Below are positions 1 to 5,610 of a stretch of 7,470 bases of DNA, one piece after another; position 1 is the first letter of the stretch; every line of letters begins with the position of its first letter. Below the pieces are notes generated by a model that was not told the origin of the DNA, ran no database searches, and saw nothing but the letters and a program-made list of their open reading frames with translations. The position numbers and the translations under genes were made by a program. The stretch is from Desulfobacteraceae bacterium (GTDB lineage Bacteria; Desulfobacterota; DSM-4660; Desulfatiglandales; Desulfatiglandaceae), in the NCBI GenBank assembly GCA_020349865.1, contig CP070700.1, positions 742,629-750,098 of the forward strand. The letters run 5' to 3'.

Positions 1-730
1 CCACTGCAGCCTTCTGAAGCACCCTCTTCAGGACAGACCACCCTTGGCCGAGTTTTCCCAAGAGATGATCTTTTGGCACTCGGACTTTGTCAAAAGTGAC
101 CCCATATTGTTTGTCATCCGCGATAGTTCTGAGATGGTGAATATCCAATCCACTGCTCTTTTTATCAACCATAAAAAGGCTGATTTTGCCATCTACTTCC
201 ATCCCTGGATCTTCGGTTCTAGCTGCACAGAGGATTGTGTCGGCCACATGTGCGTTAGGGACAAAGAGCTTAGTTCCTGAAAGGACATATTCTTTATTCT
301 TGAGGTCTGATTTGGCTGTGATCGTTTTATCGGAATTGGACCCACTGTTCTCTGTCCATGCAAAAGTCAAAAGGCGCTCTCCCCTTGCTACCTCATTAAG
401 AAGCCCTTTATTCATTGCATGATTGCCTGCCTCCATCAGGGTAATCACTCCCAGTATTGCCGTGGAAAAGAAGGGACCCGGTAAACATGCATATCCCATT
501 TCATAGAGAAGCAGCGATAAATCTAGAAAGCTCATCCCATGACCTCCGCATTCTTCTGGAATCAGGATTCCGGGCCAACCGAGCCTAACCATCTTTTGCC
601 AGATTTCCTGGGTGTAACCTTTCTCATCCTTTGCCATTTCCCTTACAAATTTACTGGGGGATTCCTTCAAAAGAAAATCGCGCGCTGTATCTTTCAGTAT
701 CCTTTGCTCTTCACTCAGGTCGTAGTTCAT
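1..730 (-). CDS. Acyl-CoA dehydrogenase subunit, C-terminal part outside the window (partial)
   Basis: The frame is open from an ATG at 730 to the left edge (243 codons), so the 3' end is missing. The product begins MNYDLSEEQRILKDTARDFL. It shows the acyl-CoA dehydrogenase N-terminal helical domain (about 1-120, with GWPGILIPEECGGHGMS near 50-66), then the middle beta domain (FAWTENSGSN; LSGTKLFVPNAHVADTIL) and the start of the C-terminal domain (LGKLGQGWSVLKRVLQKA). Such flavoproteins oxidise an acyl-CoA to its 2,3-enoyl-CoA and pass electrons to ETF; the substrate cannot be read here. At the helix position where isovaleryl-CoA and long-chain dehydrogenases place the catalytic Glu, this protein has Ala (LQKAA). 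The usual TEPxAGSD stretch is altered to TENSGSN. AAGGAG lies just before the ATG, and the gene begins 14 bp after the stop of the upstream dehydrogenase, so the two are surely cotranscribed. It may be the non-catalytic partner of a heteromer; a Glu in the unseen C-terminal part is not excluded. Confidence 0.9.
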   Translation of the reverse strand, partial: MNYDLSEEQRILKDTARDFLLKESPSKFVREMAKDEKGYTQEIWQKMVRLGWPGILIPEECGGHGMSFLDLSLLLYEMGYACLPGPFFSTAILGVITLMEAGNHAMNKGLLNEVARGERLLTFAWTENSGSNSDKTITAKSDLKNKEYVLSGTKLFVPNAHVADTILCAARTEDPGMEVDGKISLFMVDKKSSGLDIHHLRTIADDKQYGVTFDKVRVPKDHLLGKLGQGWSVLKRVLQKAAV

Positions 731-744
731 CGATTATTCTCCTT

Positions 745-1914
745 TTATCTTCTTGGAAGACCCAGCCCTCTCTGTGCAATGATGTTTCTTTGAATTTCAG
801 AAGTGCCAGCCCAAATTGTCTCTGCGACGCTCATCCTGTAGTAATGCTCCACTTTGCCTGCAAGAGGGGCCCATTTGGATCCCTCCTTTAATTGGCCATA
901 CAGGCCAAGGATTTTCATACCCATATTCGCAACGCGCTGGTTCATTTCTGAAGCAAAGGCCTTTTGCATCGAAGACTGGTAACTAGGGATCACTCCTTTA
1001 TCTAACATATAGGGAAGCTGATAATAGAGAAGTTTGGCTACTTCCAATTCAATGGCCATCTGTGCCAGTTCCTGCCTGATCAGCGGGTCTTTTGACAGCG
1101 GACGCCCATTGATCATAGTTTCCTTGGTGTAGGCGACTATTTCTTCAAAGAGCCTGCGAAAATTGCCGAACCGATAGAACCTTTCGAAACTCAAAGCTTT
1201 CATTAAATAATAGGTGCCCTTGTTTTTCTCGCCGACCAGATTTTTTTTGGGTACAATCACATCATCGTAGAAAACTTCATTGGTTCTCATACCTGCCATA
1301 GTGATCATAGGACGAATCGTTATCCCCGGACTCTTGAGGTCTGCAATTATTATAGATATCCCTTTGTGTTTCTTAGGCGCATTAGGGTCGGTCCTTACAG
1401 CCAACCAGTGATAGTCGGCCACATGGCAGTGAGTGTTAAAGGTCTTCTGGCCATTCACCACGAAATGATCACCTCTATCCTCGGCTCGCATAGCCAGGCC
1501 CATCAGATCAGAGCCCGCTTGAGGTTCGGTATAACCGAGAGCAAATTCCAGTTCTCCCCTAGCTATGGGTAGGAGAAATTCCTTTTTCATCTCTTCATTT
1601 CCGAATCTCAGGATAGTCGGCCCGGCCATGTAAGGGCCAACAAAACGGAATGGAGCGCCTGCATAGGAAAGTTCATCTCGAATCATGCTGCAGACCATCT
1701 CTGAGGAGTTCAAACCACCGTATTCATCGGGCCAGTTTGGGGTCAGCCAACCCCTTGCTGCAAACTTCTTGATAAACTTCTTTCCCTCAGGTCTTCCACA
1801 GATACCTTCAAACTCCCGAGTCTCGGCCAGTAGTTCGGGTGTTATTTCTTCCTTTAAAAAAGCGCGGACCTCCTCAATTATCCTCACCTCATCTTTTGAA
1901 AATTCGAAATCCAT
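745..1914 (-). CDS. Acyl-CoA dehydrogenase, probable catalytic subunit (389 aa)
   Basis: This is a full-length FAD-dependent acyl-CoA dehydrogenase (family length about 380-400). I chose the ATG at 1914 (MDFEFSKDEVRIIEEVRAFL) because GGAGG at 1925-1929 sits 10 nt upstream; an in-frame ATG at 1962 would add 16 unconvincing residues. In 389-aa numbering, YTEPQAGSD (128-136) is the flavin/substrate-loop signature, VNGQKTFNT (153-161) lies in the beta domain, and WAGTSEIQRNIIAQRGLG (368-385) is the C-terminal signature. The MCAD-type catalytic Glu in that last motif (YEGT) is Ala here. Glu244 in SFERF instead matches the IVD/LCAD-type base position. The enzyme should introduce a 2,3 double bond into an acyl-CoA thioester in the cytoplasm and reduce ETF. 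It is the first gene of a pair with a second dehydrogenase that lacks this Glu, resembling FadE28-FadE29 (sterol side chain) or PimC-PimD (pimeloyl-CoA) pairs. The real substrate is unknown. Confidence 0.93.
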   Translation of the reverse strand: MDFEFSKDEVRIIEEVRAFLKEEITPELLAETREFEGICGRPEGKKFIKKFAARGWLTPNWPDEYGGLNSSEMVCSMIRDELSYAGAPFRFVGPYMAGPTILRFGNEEMKKEFLLPIARGELEFALGYTEPQAGSDLMGLAMRAEDRGDHFVVNGQKTFNTHCHVADYHWLAVRTDPNAPKKHKGISIIIADLKSPGITIRPMITMAGMRTNEVFYDDVIVPKKNLVGEKNKGTYYLMKALSFERFYRFGNFRRLFEEIVAYTKETMINGRPLSKDPLIRQELAQMAIELEVAKLLYYQLPYMLDKGVIPSYQSSMQKAFASEMNQRVANMGMKILGLYGQLKEGSKWAPLAGKVEHYYRMSVAETIWAGTSEIQRNIIAQRGLGLPRR

Positions 1915-1982
1915 TCGGTGTTTACCTCCGTCTTCCCAAATAGGAAGTAATAAATATAGCATTTACAATAATATTTCAGCGA

Positions 1983-1999
1983 TCTTCTCAGTAAGAAGA
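1983..1999. promoter_or_regulatory. Perfect 6-bp dyad upstream of the dehydrogenase genes
   Basis: TCTTCT-CAGTA-AGAAGA is an exact inverted repeat of two 6-bp arms around 5 bp. It lies about 70 bp before the dehydrogenase start codon, in the expected promoter/leader region. It could be an operator or a small leader hairpin. No T-tract follows it in either direction, so it is not a terminator. Confidence 0.3.
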
Positions 2000-2152
2000 G
2001 CAGCACTTATTGAAAAAAATTACTATATTCCCTGTTCCCTCCTTGATGACGAAAGGTTAGGGGTAAAAGTGAATTTTTGTCTTTCGTACAAAGTGTCTAC
2101 CTTGACCTGAAAGACCTATCGCATAAGGGATAACTTCGGATTTGATAAAGTG

Positions 2153-2195
2153 ATAACGTTATTATGGGCCAACAAAGTTTGTATTAGCCATAATA
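2153..2195. promoter_or_regulatory. Cluster of overlapping dyads between the GntR gene and the dehydrogenase operon
   Basis: Three symmetric units are packed in 43 bp: ATAACGTTAT (2153-2162, perfect palindrome); TATTATGG (2160-2167) matched by CCATAATA (2188-2195); and, nested almost concentrically inside that pair, ACAAA-G-TTTGT (2172-2182). The density is well above the flanking DNA. The cluster sits in the only gap between the regulator and its presumed target operon, so an operator array is the natural reading; a structured leader RNA is the alternative. No T-tract follows. Which protein binds is not shown by the sequence. Confidence 0.4.
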
Positions 2196-2285
2196 TCTTT
2201 CAGTCAGATGCTTCTAACACAAAAGAAATTAACTATTCTCAACAGAAATGAAATTTTTATGCAAATTTGCAAAATCCTGCCTAGC

Positions 2286-2314
2286 ACGCGACTTCCTTCG
2301 CGTTTCGTTTTTTT
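2286..2314 (+). terminator. Small hairpin followed by T-tract (weak terminator candidate)
   Basis: ACGCGA-CTTCCT-TCGCGT (2286-2303) is a perfect 6-bp GC-rich stem, followed after four bases by seven T (2308-2314). The layout fits intrinsic termination on the plus strand only. No plus-strand gene lies upstream of it in this region, so it would stop antisense transcription or serve no purpose. On the minus strand, where the GntR gene ends nearby, there is no T-run. Confidence 0.25.
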
Positions 2315-2391
2315 CACGGTTCACCGAGAGGTGTCTATCTGCTCTCGATAGCGTCCCAAGTATGCTAAGTCGAAAATTTCCTTTCTTCGAT

Positions 2392-3048
2392 TCATAAGGA
2401 CGGATGATATGCATTCTTATGCATCTCAATAATCTGCTTTATCCCGCGTCCGAGATGCTGCTCAATTAAATCACGGGCCAAAGCGGGCTTTCTAGCCTTG
2501 ACCGCCTCTGTTATTTTGTAATGCTCCTCTGTAAATATTTCTATAGACCCTGGAATGGATAAAATCGGGAACCAGTAACGGGCAAACTGCTCGCGGTAGC
2601 TTTTAATGAGTTCGATCAAATGTCGATTTCCGCAGTTTTTAATCAATATTCCATGGAACCGAATGTTCCATTCTTGCCAGCCAGCCACATCCTGCGAGTT
2701 ATGGTCCTTGGAGGACTGACAGATACGTTCCATTTCAGCAATTTGTTTTTTCGGAAGCCGTTCGGTGGAGAGAAAGGTTGCCAGACCCTCAAGATCTTGT
2801 TGGATTCTGTAATTTTCTTCAAGGTCTCGAACGGATATCTTTGCCACAGTGGCGCCCTTGTAAGGCACTACATTCAATTGTCCTTCAATGGTCAATTGCT
2901 TAATGACCTCACGAACAATGGTTCGGCTAATCTTGAACTGGCTGGACAAATCCAACTCAATTAATCGAGTCCCAGGCAAAAGATAGCCAGAATGGATTTG
3001 TTTCTTGAGGGCTTTGTAAACGACATCCCTTTTGGTTTTTTTCCCCAT
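2392..3048 (-). CDS. GntR-family transcriptional regulator, FadR/FCD subfamily (218 aa)
   Basis: The N-terminal winged helix-turn-helix spans about residues 7-72, with the characteristic SRTIVREVIKQL recognition-helix stretch (41-52) and the wing YKGATVAKIS. The C-terminal all-helical FCD effector domain covers about 78-205. FCD proteins usually bind a metal through Asp, His, His, His, and this often forms the ligand pocket for organic acids or acyl-CoAs. Here the spacing is kept (128, 132, 176, 198), but the first ligand is Asn (WNIRFH) and the rest are His (FH, EEH, EQHL). AAAGGA lies 10 nt upstream of the ATG at 3048. The length is normal for the family. The gene precedes the dehydrogenase pair in the same orientation, so a local control role, probably repression relieved by a pathway intermediate, is likely but inferred. 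The effector is unknown. Confidence 0.92.
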   Translation of the reverse strand: MGKKTKRDVVYKALKKQIHSGYLLPGTRLIELDLSSQFKISRTIVREVIKQLTIEGQLNVVPYKGATVAKISVRDLEENYRIQQDLEGLATFLSTERLPKKQIAEMERICQSSKDHNSQDVAGWQEWNIRFHGILIKNCGNRHLIELIKSYREQFARYWFPILSIPGSIEIFTEEHYKITEAVKARKPALARDLIEQHLGRGIKQIIEMHKNAYHPSL

Positions 3049-3172
3049 TTCATAATCATCCTTTCATCTGGGGACCGATCTCTCCATTAACGGTTTTTCA
3101 ATCCTGTCATTCCATAATTATCGCAGATATCGACATATGGGAAGATCAGGCCAAAGCGATCTTTTTGGCAAT

Positions 3173-3188
3173 TGCTAAAGATATGCCA
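3173..3188 (-). promoter_or_regulatory. Sigma-54-type (-24/-12) promoter candidate upstream of the GntR gene
   Basis: On the minus strand the sequence reads TGGCAT-ATCTT-TAGCA. This matches the sigma-54 consensus TGGCAC-N5-TTGCA with one change in each box, and the invariant GG and GC pairs have the correct 10-base spacing. Transcription would start near 3162, giving a leader of roughly 110 nt before the GntR start at 3048. A sigma-54 activator gene at the right edge (7299-7470) makes this more attractive, but no link between them is shown. Chance occurrence remains possible. Confidence 0.35.
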
Positions 3189-3375
3189 AAGATGAACCTA
3201 TTCCCAGACTGTTCATTTGTGTTGTCCGACTCGACGGCATCAAGCCCCCATTAGAACTTCTTAAGTCATTGAGCACAAGAAGCTTCACGTCATGACCCTT
3301 TTGAGTCAAGCCTTTATTTTCAATTGCTTTTTGCATTTAGGGTGACCATCAAAAAATTGTTAACTTACCAAAATA

Positions 3376-3389
3376 AATTGTATACTATT
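3376..3389. promoter_or_regulatory. GntR-type operator-like palindrome
   Basis: AATTGTATACTATT is symmetric at 12 of 14 positions and contains TTGTATACTA, one base from TTGTATACAA, an operator form used by several FCD-type GntR regulators. It is about 330 bp upstream of the GntR start, in AT-rich DNA, and could serve autoregulation or a lost divergent gene. Binding is inferred from the motif alone. Confidence 0.4.
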
Positions 3390-3410
3390 TTGTTTATTAC
3401 CACAGCCTGA

Positions 3411-3423
3411 TTGACGGTGTCAA
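3411..3423. repeat. Short perfect dyad TTGAC-GGT-GTCAA
   Basis: Two perfect 5-bp arms flank a 3-bp centre, 22 bp from the GTATAC palindrome. It could be a second half of a regulatory site or a chance occurrence. No other support is visible. Confidence 0.25.
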
Positions 3424-3553
3424 CTTCTTTTTGGCGATACTGAAATTCCAACATATGGATTGAAAAAATTGGTTTGTTTCCGAAAAAATCCCTACGTTTC
3501 TTATTTTTGTTTTCTCTCAATCTCTGCACCAAAAGGGATCTCAGATCGCGTTA

Positions 3554-3580
3554 CATGCACGTGATTGCATGAATACATGC
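3554..3580. repeat. Alternating CATGC/GCATG repeats before an orphan gene start
   Basis: CATGCA (3554-3559), TGCATG (3566-3571) and CATGC (3576-3580) make two overlapping inverted repeats with 6- and 4-bp spacers. They end about 30 bp before the start codon at 3610. The position suits an operator over a promoter or leader, but the gene it would serve is nearly absent. Confidence 0.3.
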
Positions 3581-3609
3581 GCCCATATGGGGGAGGAATA
3601 GGTGAAGCC

Positions 3610-3654
3610 ATGAAAATGACAATAGAGCTGCCCAAAATTACTATAAATTTTTGA
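3610..3654 (+). pseudogene. Orphan 14-codon reading frame with ribosome binding site, possible truncated gene start
   Basis: The frame ATG...TGA encodes MKMTIELPKITINF. GGGGAGG lies at 3590-3596 and AGGTG at 3600-3604, the latter 5 nt before the ATG, so it looks like a true translation start. The product is too short to assign. It may be the surviving 5' end of a gene lost through rearrangement, or a leader peptide. The dyad at 3653-3670 overlaps its stop. Confidence 0.3.
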
Positions 3655-3670
3655 TATTATTATTAATATC
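3653..3670. repeat. Perfect 7-bp AT-rich inverted repeat
   Basis: GATATTA-TTAT-TAATATC is an exact stem of 7 bp with a 4-bp loop. It is followed on the plus strand by CTCC and CTTTTCCC, not by an unbroken T-run, so it is a poor terminator. It lies at the point where the short plus-strand frame ends and the base composition changes. Confidence 0.3.
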
Positions 3671-3718
3671 TCCTTTTCCCGTTTGATATAATCGGTTTTT
3701 TGTGCTTACCCTACGGTT

Positions 3719-3910
3719 ATGACCACTCGGGTGAAATTGCAACGTTCCCTTTGTAATCGACTCCTCTGGCATCCCGCTGAGCGGCATTATGCCAAAGCTG
3801 CAGATCACCTCTTCCATCGCCGTGAGACGGATGTGGTTTTCGCCATGGATGAGGCATCCGAACACAAGGGAGGTGGTGGAAAAGCAGAAAGGGGTTTTCA
3901 ACTAACTTAG
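3719..3910 (+). other. Unrecognised 63-codon frame in a GC-richer patch (possible gene fragment)
   Basis: The plus-strand frame starts MTTRVKLQRSLCNRLLWH and ends GKAERGFQLT. No ribosome binding site precedes the ATG, and I recognise no family. An opposing minus-strand frame of 86 codons (3641-3901) covers the same DNA and is no better supported. The patch is richer in GC than the flanks and has coding-like codons (GAG ACG GAT GTG), so I read it as gene debris next to the mobile elements. Which strand, if either, was coding cannot be decided from the sequence. Confidence 0.2.
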
Positions 3911-3987
3911 CAAGATAGTTTCGGTTTCAGTGGCGTGGCGTGGTATCATATAGTCATCTATGAAAAATGCAACGATCATATAATTCG

Positions 3988-4627
3988 GGTAATGTCCCCA
4001 TATAGTTGACGTTAAATATGGTAAGTCAGAAGTTCTTTAATAGTCCATCGGTGATCCGTTATTTCTGCAGCCATGGCTGGTGTCTTAGGCCTAAACACTC
4101 TGTCGTCATCCCGACTTAGGGTTTCATGAGGGCGGATAAGATTATAAAATCCGACACAAATAGCAAACTTAGCCTTGAGCCAACGAATTGACTTTGCAAA
4201 CATAAGGCTTTTTCGTGTCAAATGAGCATCCCACATCCGCCAATTAAGGTTTGATCGTTCTACGTAAGAAGTGTTAATCGTTTTGCTCGGTAATTCCTCT
4301 ATCCTTTGTTCAATGCGTTCAGCCGAGCCAAAAACAATATTTTGCTCTACTTTTACAACGCGCCCTTTTTCTCTGGTCTTGTGAACTGTAGCGTAATCCA
4401 AATCTTCGTCAACGACCTTCTCAGGATTTCGGGGACGACCTCGGCGACCAGTTGGCTCAGGAGATATTACCTTATGGAATAATTCCTTGAGGCCGTCAGC
4501 ATAATGGGGCAATTCATCAGAGGTAAACAGAGGCAGTCTCTCTGTTCTTGAAACTAAATCTTTTAATAAATTACGGGCGTCTTCAAGGGTGCGATCGCCA
4601 ATGAGAAAACAAACAATTAATCTTGTC
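3988..4627 (-). mobile_element. Truncated IS1-family-like insertion sequence
   Basis: The left boundary is set at GGTAATGTCCCC (3988-3999), which resembles the GGTGATGCTGCC end of IS1 and lies 24 bp from the transposase stop. The other end is lost: the transposase frame is cut where the IS66-type element begins. No second inverted repeat can therefore be shown. About 640 bp remain, and the element cannot move by itself. Confidence 0.55.
4012..4626 (-). pseudogene. IS1-family-like transposase, C-terminal part only, interrupted by the IS66 element
   Basis: An in-frame reading of 202 codons or slightly more runs from the IS66 boundary to a TAA at 4012-4014. It is longer than the segment starting at the internal TTG at 4512: the 36 codons before that (from LIVCFLIGDRTLEDARNLLK) are also clearly transposase. 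Visible family features are FTSDEL, with the second catalytic Asp; GRVVKVEQNIVFG; TSYVERSN, with the catalytic Glu, followed by the Arg/Lys-rich LTRKSLMFAKS; and the closing TPAMAAEITDHRWTIKELL. The N-terminal zinc-finger/HTH region and the first catalytic Asp are missing. In frame, a TAA within the IS66 inverted repeat ends the reading on the upstream side. It is therefore a broken gene with no likely function. The IS1-like assignment comes from motif memory; another DDE family close to IS1 is possible. Confidence 0.75.
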
Positions 4628-4650
4628 GTAACAGTTTAGCTCTTTGACAA
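4628..4650 (+). repeat. Left terminal inverted repeat of the IS66-type element
   Basis: This begins GTAACAGTTTAGCTC and matches the reverse complement of 6968-6990 at 22 of 23 positions; the inner 21 bp (4630-4650) are identical. Classical IS66 ends also begin with GTAA. It contains TTGACA (4644-4649), a possible -35 for the element's genes. Confidence 0.9.
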
Positions 4651-4672
4651 ATTATTTTAGAAAAAAATAAAA
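4644..4672 (+). promoter_or_regulatory. Possible transposon promoter within and after the left repeat
   Basis: A perfect TTGACA at 4644-4649 is followed after 17 bp by AATAAA (4667-4672), a weak -10. A stronger -10-like TATAGT is at 4697-4702 but has no -35 at proper distance. The setting (element end, 60-90 bp before the first gene) is right, while the -10 is poor. Confidence 0.35.
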
Positions 4673-4731
4673 AAAAGCTGGCGTCAGAAAACGGAATATA
4701 GTATGTAGTCCTCGACACCAAGGAGGGCTAC

Positions 4732-5610
4732 GTGGAACCGATTGTTTTTCGATATCGCGCACGGGAACTTACCGATCAGGATATTGAATATATTCGCTCC
4801 ATCATTTCCCGGCATTATGTCAGGGGAAGAAGCTACATTTCACGTATTCTGTGCCAACAGTGGAACTGGTTTCAGCCCAATGGAAAGCTCAAGGAATATG
4901 CCGCCCGTGATCTTCTTTTACGTCTGGAAGAAAAGGGCTTTATTGAGCTTCCGCCGAGATTGCGGCCGAAAAACAATCTAAAGAAGAAATCGTTCGAGCA
5001 AATTCCCTTTTTCAAAAAGGAGCCCCTGGAAGGATTAATAAGCCGCTATGGCGACCTCGATATCCGGATCGTTGCTCCCGGGGATGATTATTTATGGGGC
5101 TACCTGCTTCACCATTATCATTACCTGGGGCTGCCCAAACTTGTTGGTGAACATCTCCGATATCTGGTCTATCTTGATGGCCAGGTTGTTGCCTGTCTGG
5201 CCTGGGCCAGCGCAGCCTTCAAAGTCAAGAGTCGTGACGATTATATCGGCTGGACCCCCAGAGTTAGACGTGAGCGTCTTTATCTCGTCGCCAACAACGC
5301 GCGTTTTTTGGTTCTGCCCTGGATTCGGGTAAAATATCTTGCATCCAAGGTGTTGGCCTTTACGCTTAAGCGCCTGAGCGATGATTGGCAAAAAGCCTAT
5401 CAACATCGCATCTATCTGGCTGAAACATTCGTCGATGTCTCCCGCTTCCGGGGCACTTGCTATCAGGCGGCCAACTGGCGTTATGTTGGGCTGACCCGCG
5501 GCAGTGCCAAAAAGGGCAATGCCTATCAGTTTCACGGGCAATCCAAGGCCGTTTATCTTTATCCTCTGGATCGGCACTTCAGAAGAGGCCTTACCGATGA
5601 CCAGGGATGA
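4732..5610 (+). CDS. DUF4338 / DruA-family protein, transposon-borne (292 aa)
   Basis: Translation starts at GTG (4732), with AGGAGG at 4721-4726 as a strong, well-placed ribosome binding site. The N-terminal part (about 10-75) looks like a small helical DNA-binding or winged-helix module (SYISRILCQQWNWFQPNGKLKEY ending before EEKGFIELPP). The central part (120-165, HYHYLGLPKLVGEHLRYLVY then QVVACLAWASAAF) has an acyltransferase-like look, which is inference only. The family signature follows: ETFVDVSRFRGTCYQAANW (231-249) and then WRYVGLTRGSAKKG. DruA is a component of Druantia anti-phage systems, but most DUF4338 proteins stand alone and many lie beside transposases. Here no other Druantia gene (such as the large DruE helicase) is present, and the gene is enclosed by the transposon repeats and overlaps the transposase gene by 14 bp. 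A role in transposition or target choice is therefore at least as likely as defence. The biochemical activity is unknown. Confidence 0.85.
   Translation: MEPIVFRYRARELTDQDIEYIRSIISRHYVRGRSYISRILCQQWNWFQPNGKLKEYAARDLLLRLEEKGFIELPPRLRPKNNLKKKSFEQIPFFKKEPLEGLISRYGDLDIRIVAPGDDYLWGYLLHHYHYLGLPKLVGEHLRYLVYLDGQVVACLAWASAAFKVKSRDDYIGWTPRVRRERLYLVANNARFLVLPWIRVKYLASKVLAFTLKRLSDDWQKAYQHRIYLAETFVDVSRFRGTCYQAANWRYVGLTRGSAKKGNAYQFHGQSKAVYLYPLDRHFRRGLTDDQG

Larger units (their letters stand above)
1915..2391. other. 477-bp intergenic regulatory region without a gene
   Basis: This gap separates the GntR-family gene from the dehydrogenase operon, both on the minus strand. It is AT-rich and has no frame with family-like features. 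It holds the dyads at 1983-1999 and 2153-2195, three spaced GATAA repeats between about 2128 and 2156, and the hairpin at 2286-2314. A possible minus-strand -10 (TATATT) lies near 1955-1960, but I see no convincing -35. Its length suggests that the operon has its own promoter and is not simply read through from the regulator. Confidence 0.5.
3049..3987. other. 939-bp region with no convincing intact gene
   Basis: Between the GntR start and the IS1-like remnant lie only regulatory-looking sites and fragments: the -24/-12 candidate, the GTATAC operator-like site, several dyads, the 14-codon orphan start and the unrecognised GC-richer patch. A 53-codon minus-strand frame at 3175-3336 (beginning MQKAIENKGLTQKGHDVKLL) has no ribosome binding site and overlaps the -24/-12 candidate. 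The region looks like a regulator promoter joined to decayed DNA. Confidence 0.5.

Noticed and set aside
1915..1962. Upstream ATG at 1962 for the dehydrogenase
   Set aside because: The GGAGG at 1925-1929 points to the ATG at 1914, and family N-termini align from MDFEFSKDE.
2229..2429. 66-codon minus-strand frame overlapping the end of the GntR gene
   Set aside because: It has low-complexity, basic, coding-unlike content and no recognisable domain; it covers the intergenic hairpin region.
3175..3336. 53-codon minus-strand frame beginning MQKAIENKGLTQKGHDVKLL
   Set aside because: No ribosome binding site, no recognised family, and overlap with the promoter candidate. It could be a remnant, but it is not supported as a gene.
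3554..3580. CRISPR or tandem repeat array
   Set aside because: Only three 5-6 bp units in alternating orientation, with no regular repeat-spacer structure. No CRISPR array is seen anywhere in the window.
5504..5596. Upstream extension of the transposase reading frame by 31 residues
   Set aside because: These codons lie wholly inside the DUF4338 gene, and the added peptide is unlike IS66 N-termini, which begin with a short helix such as the one from 5597.
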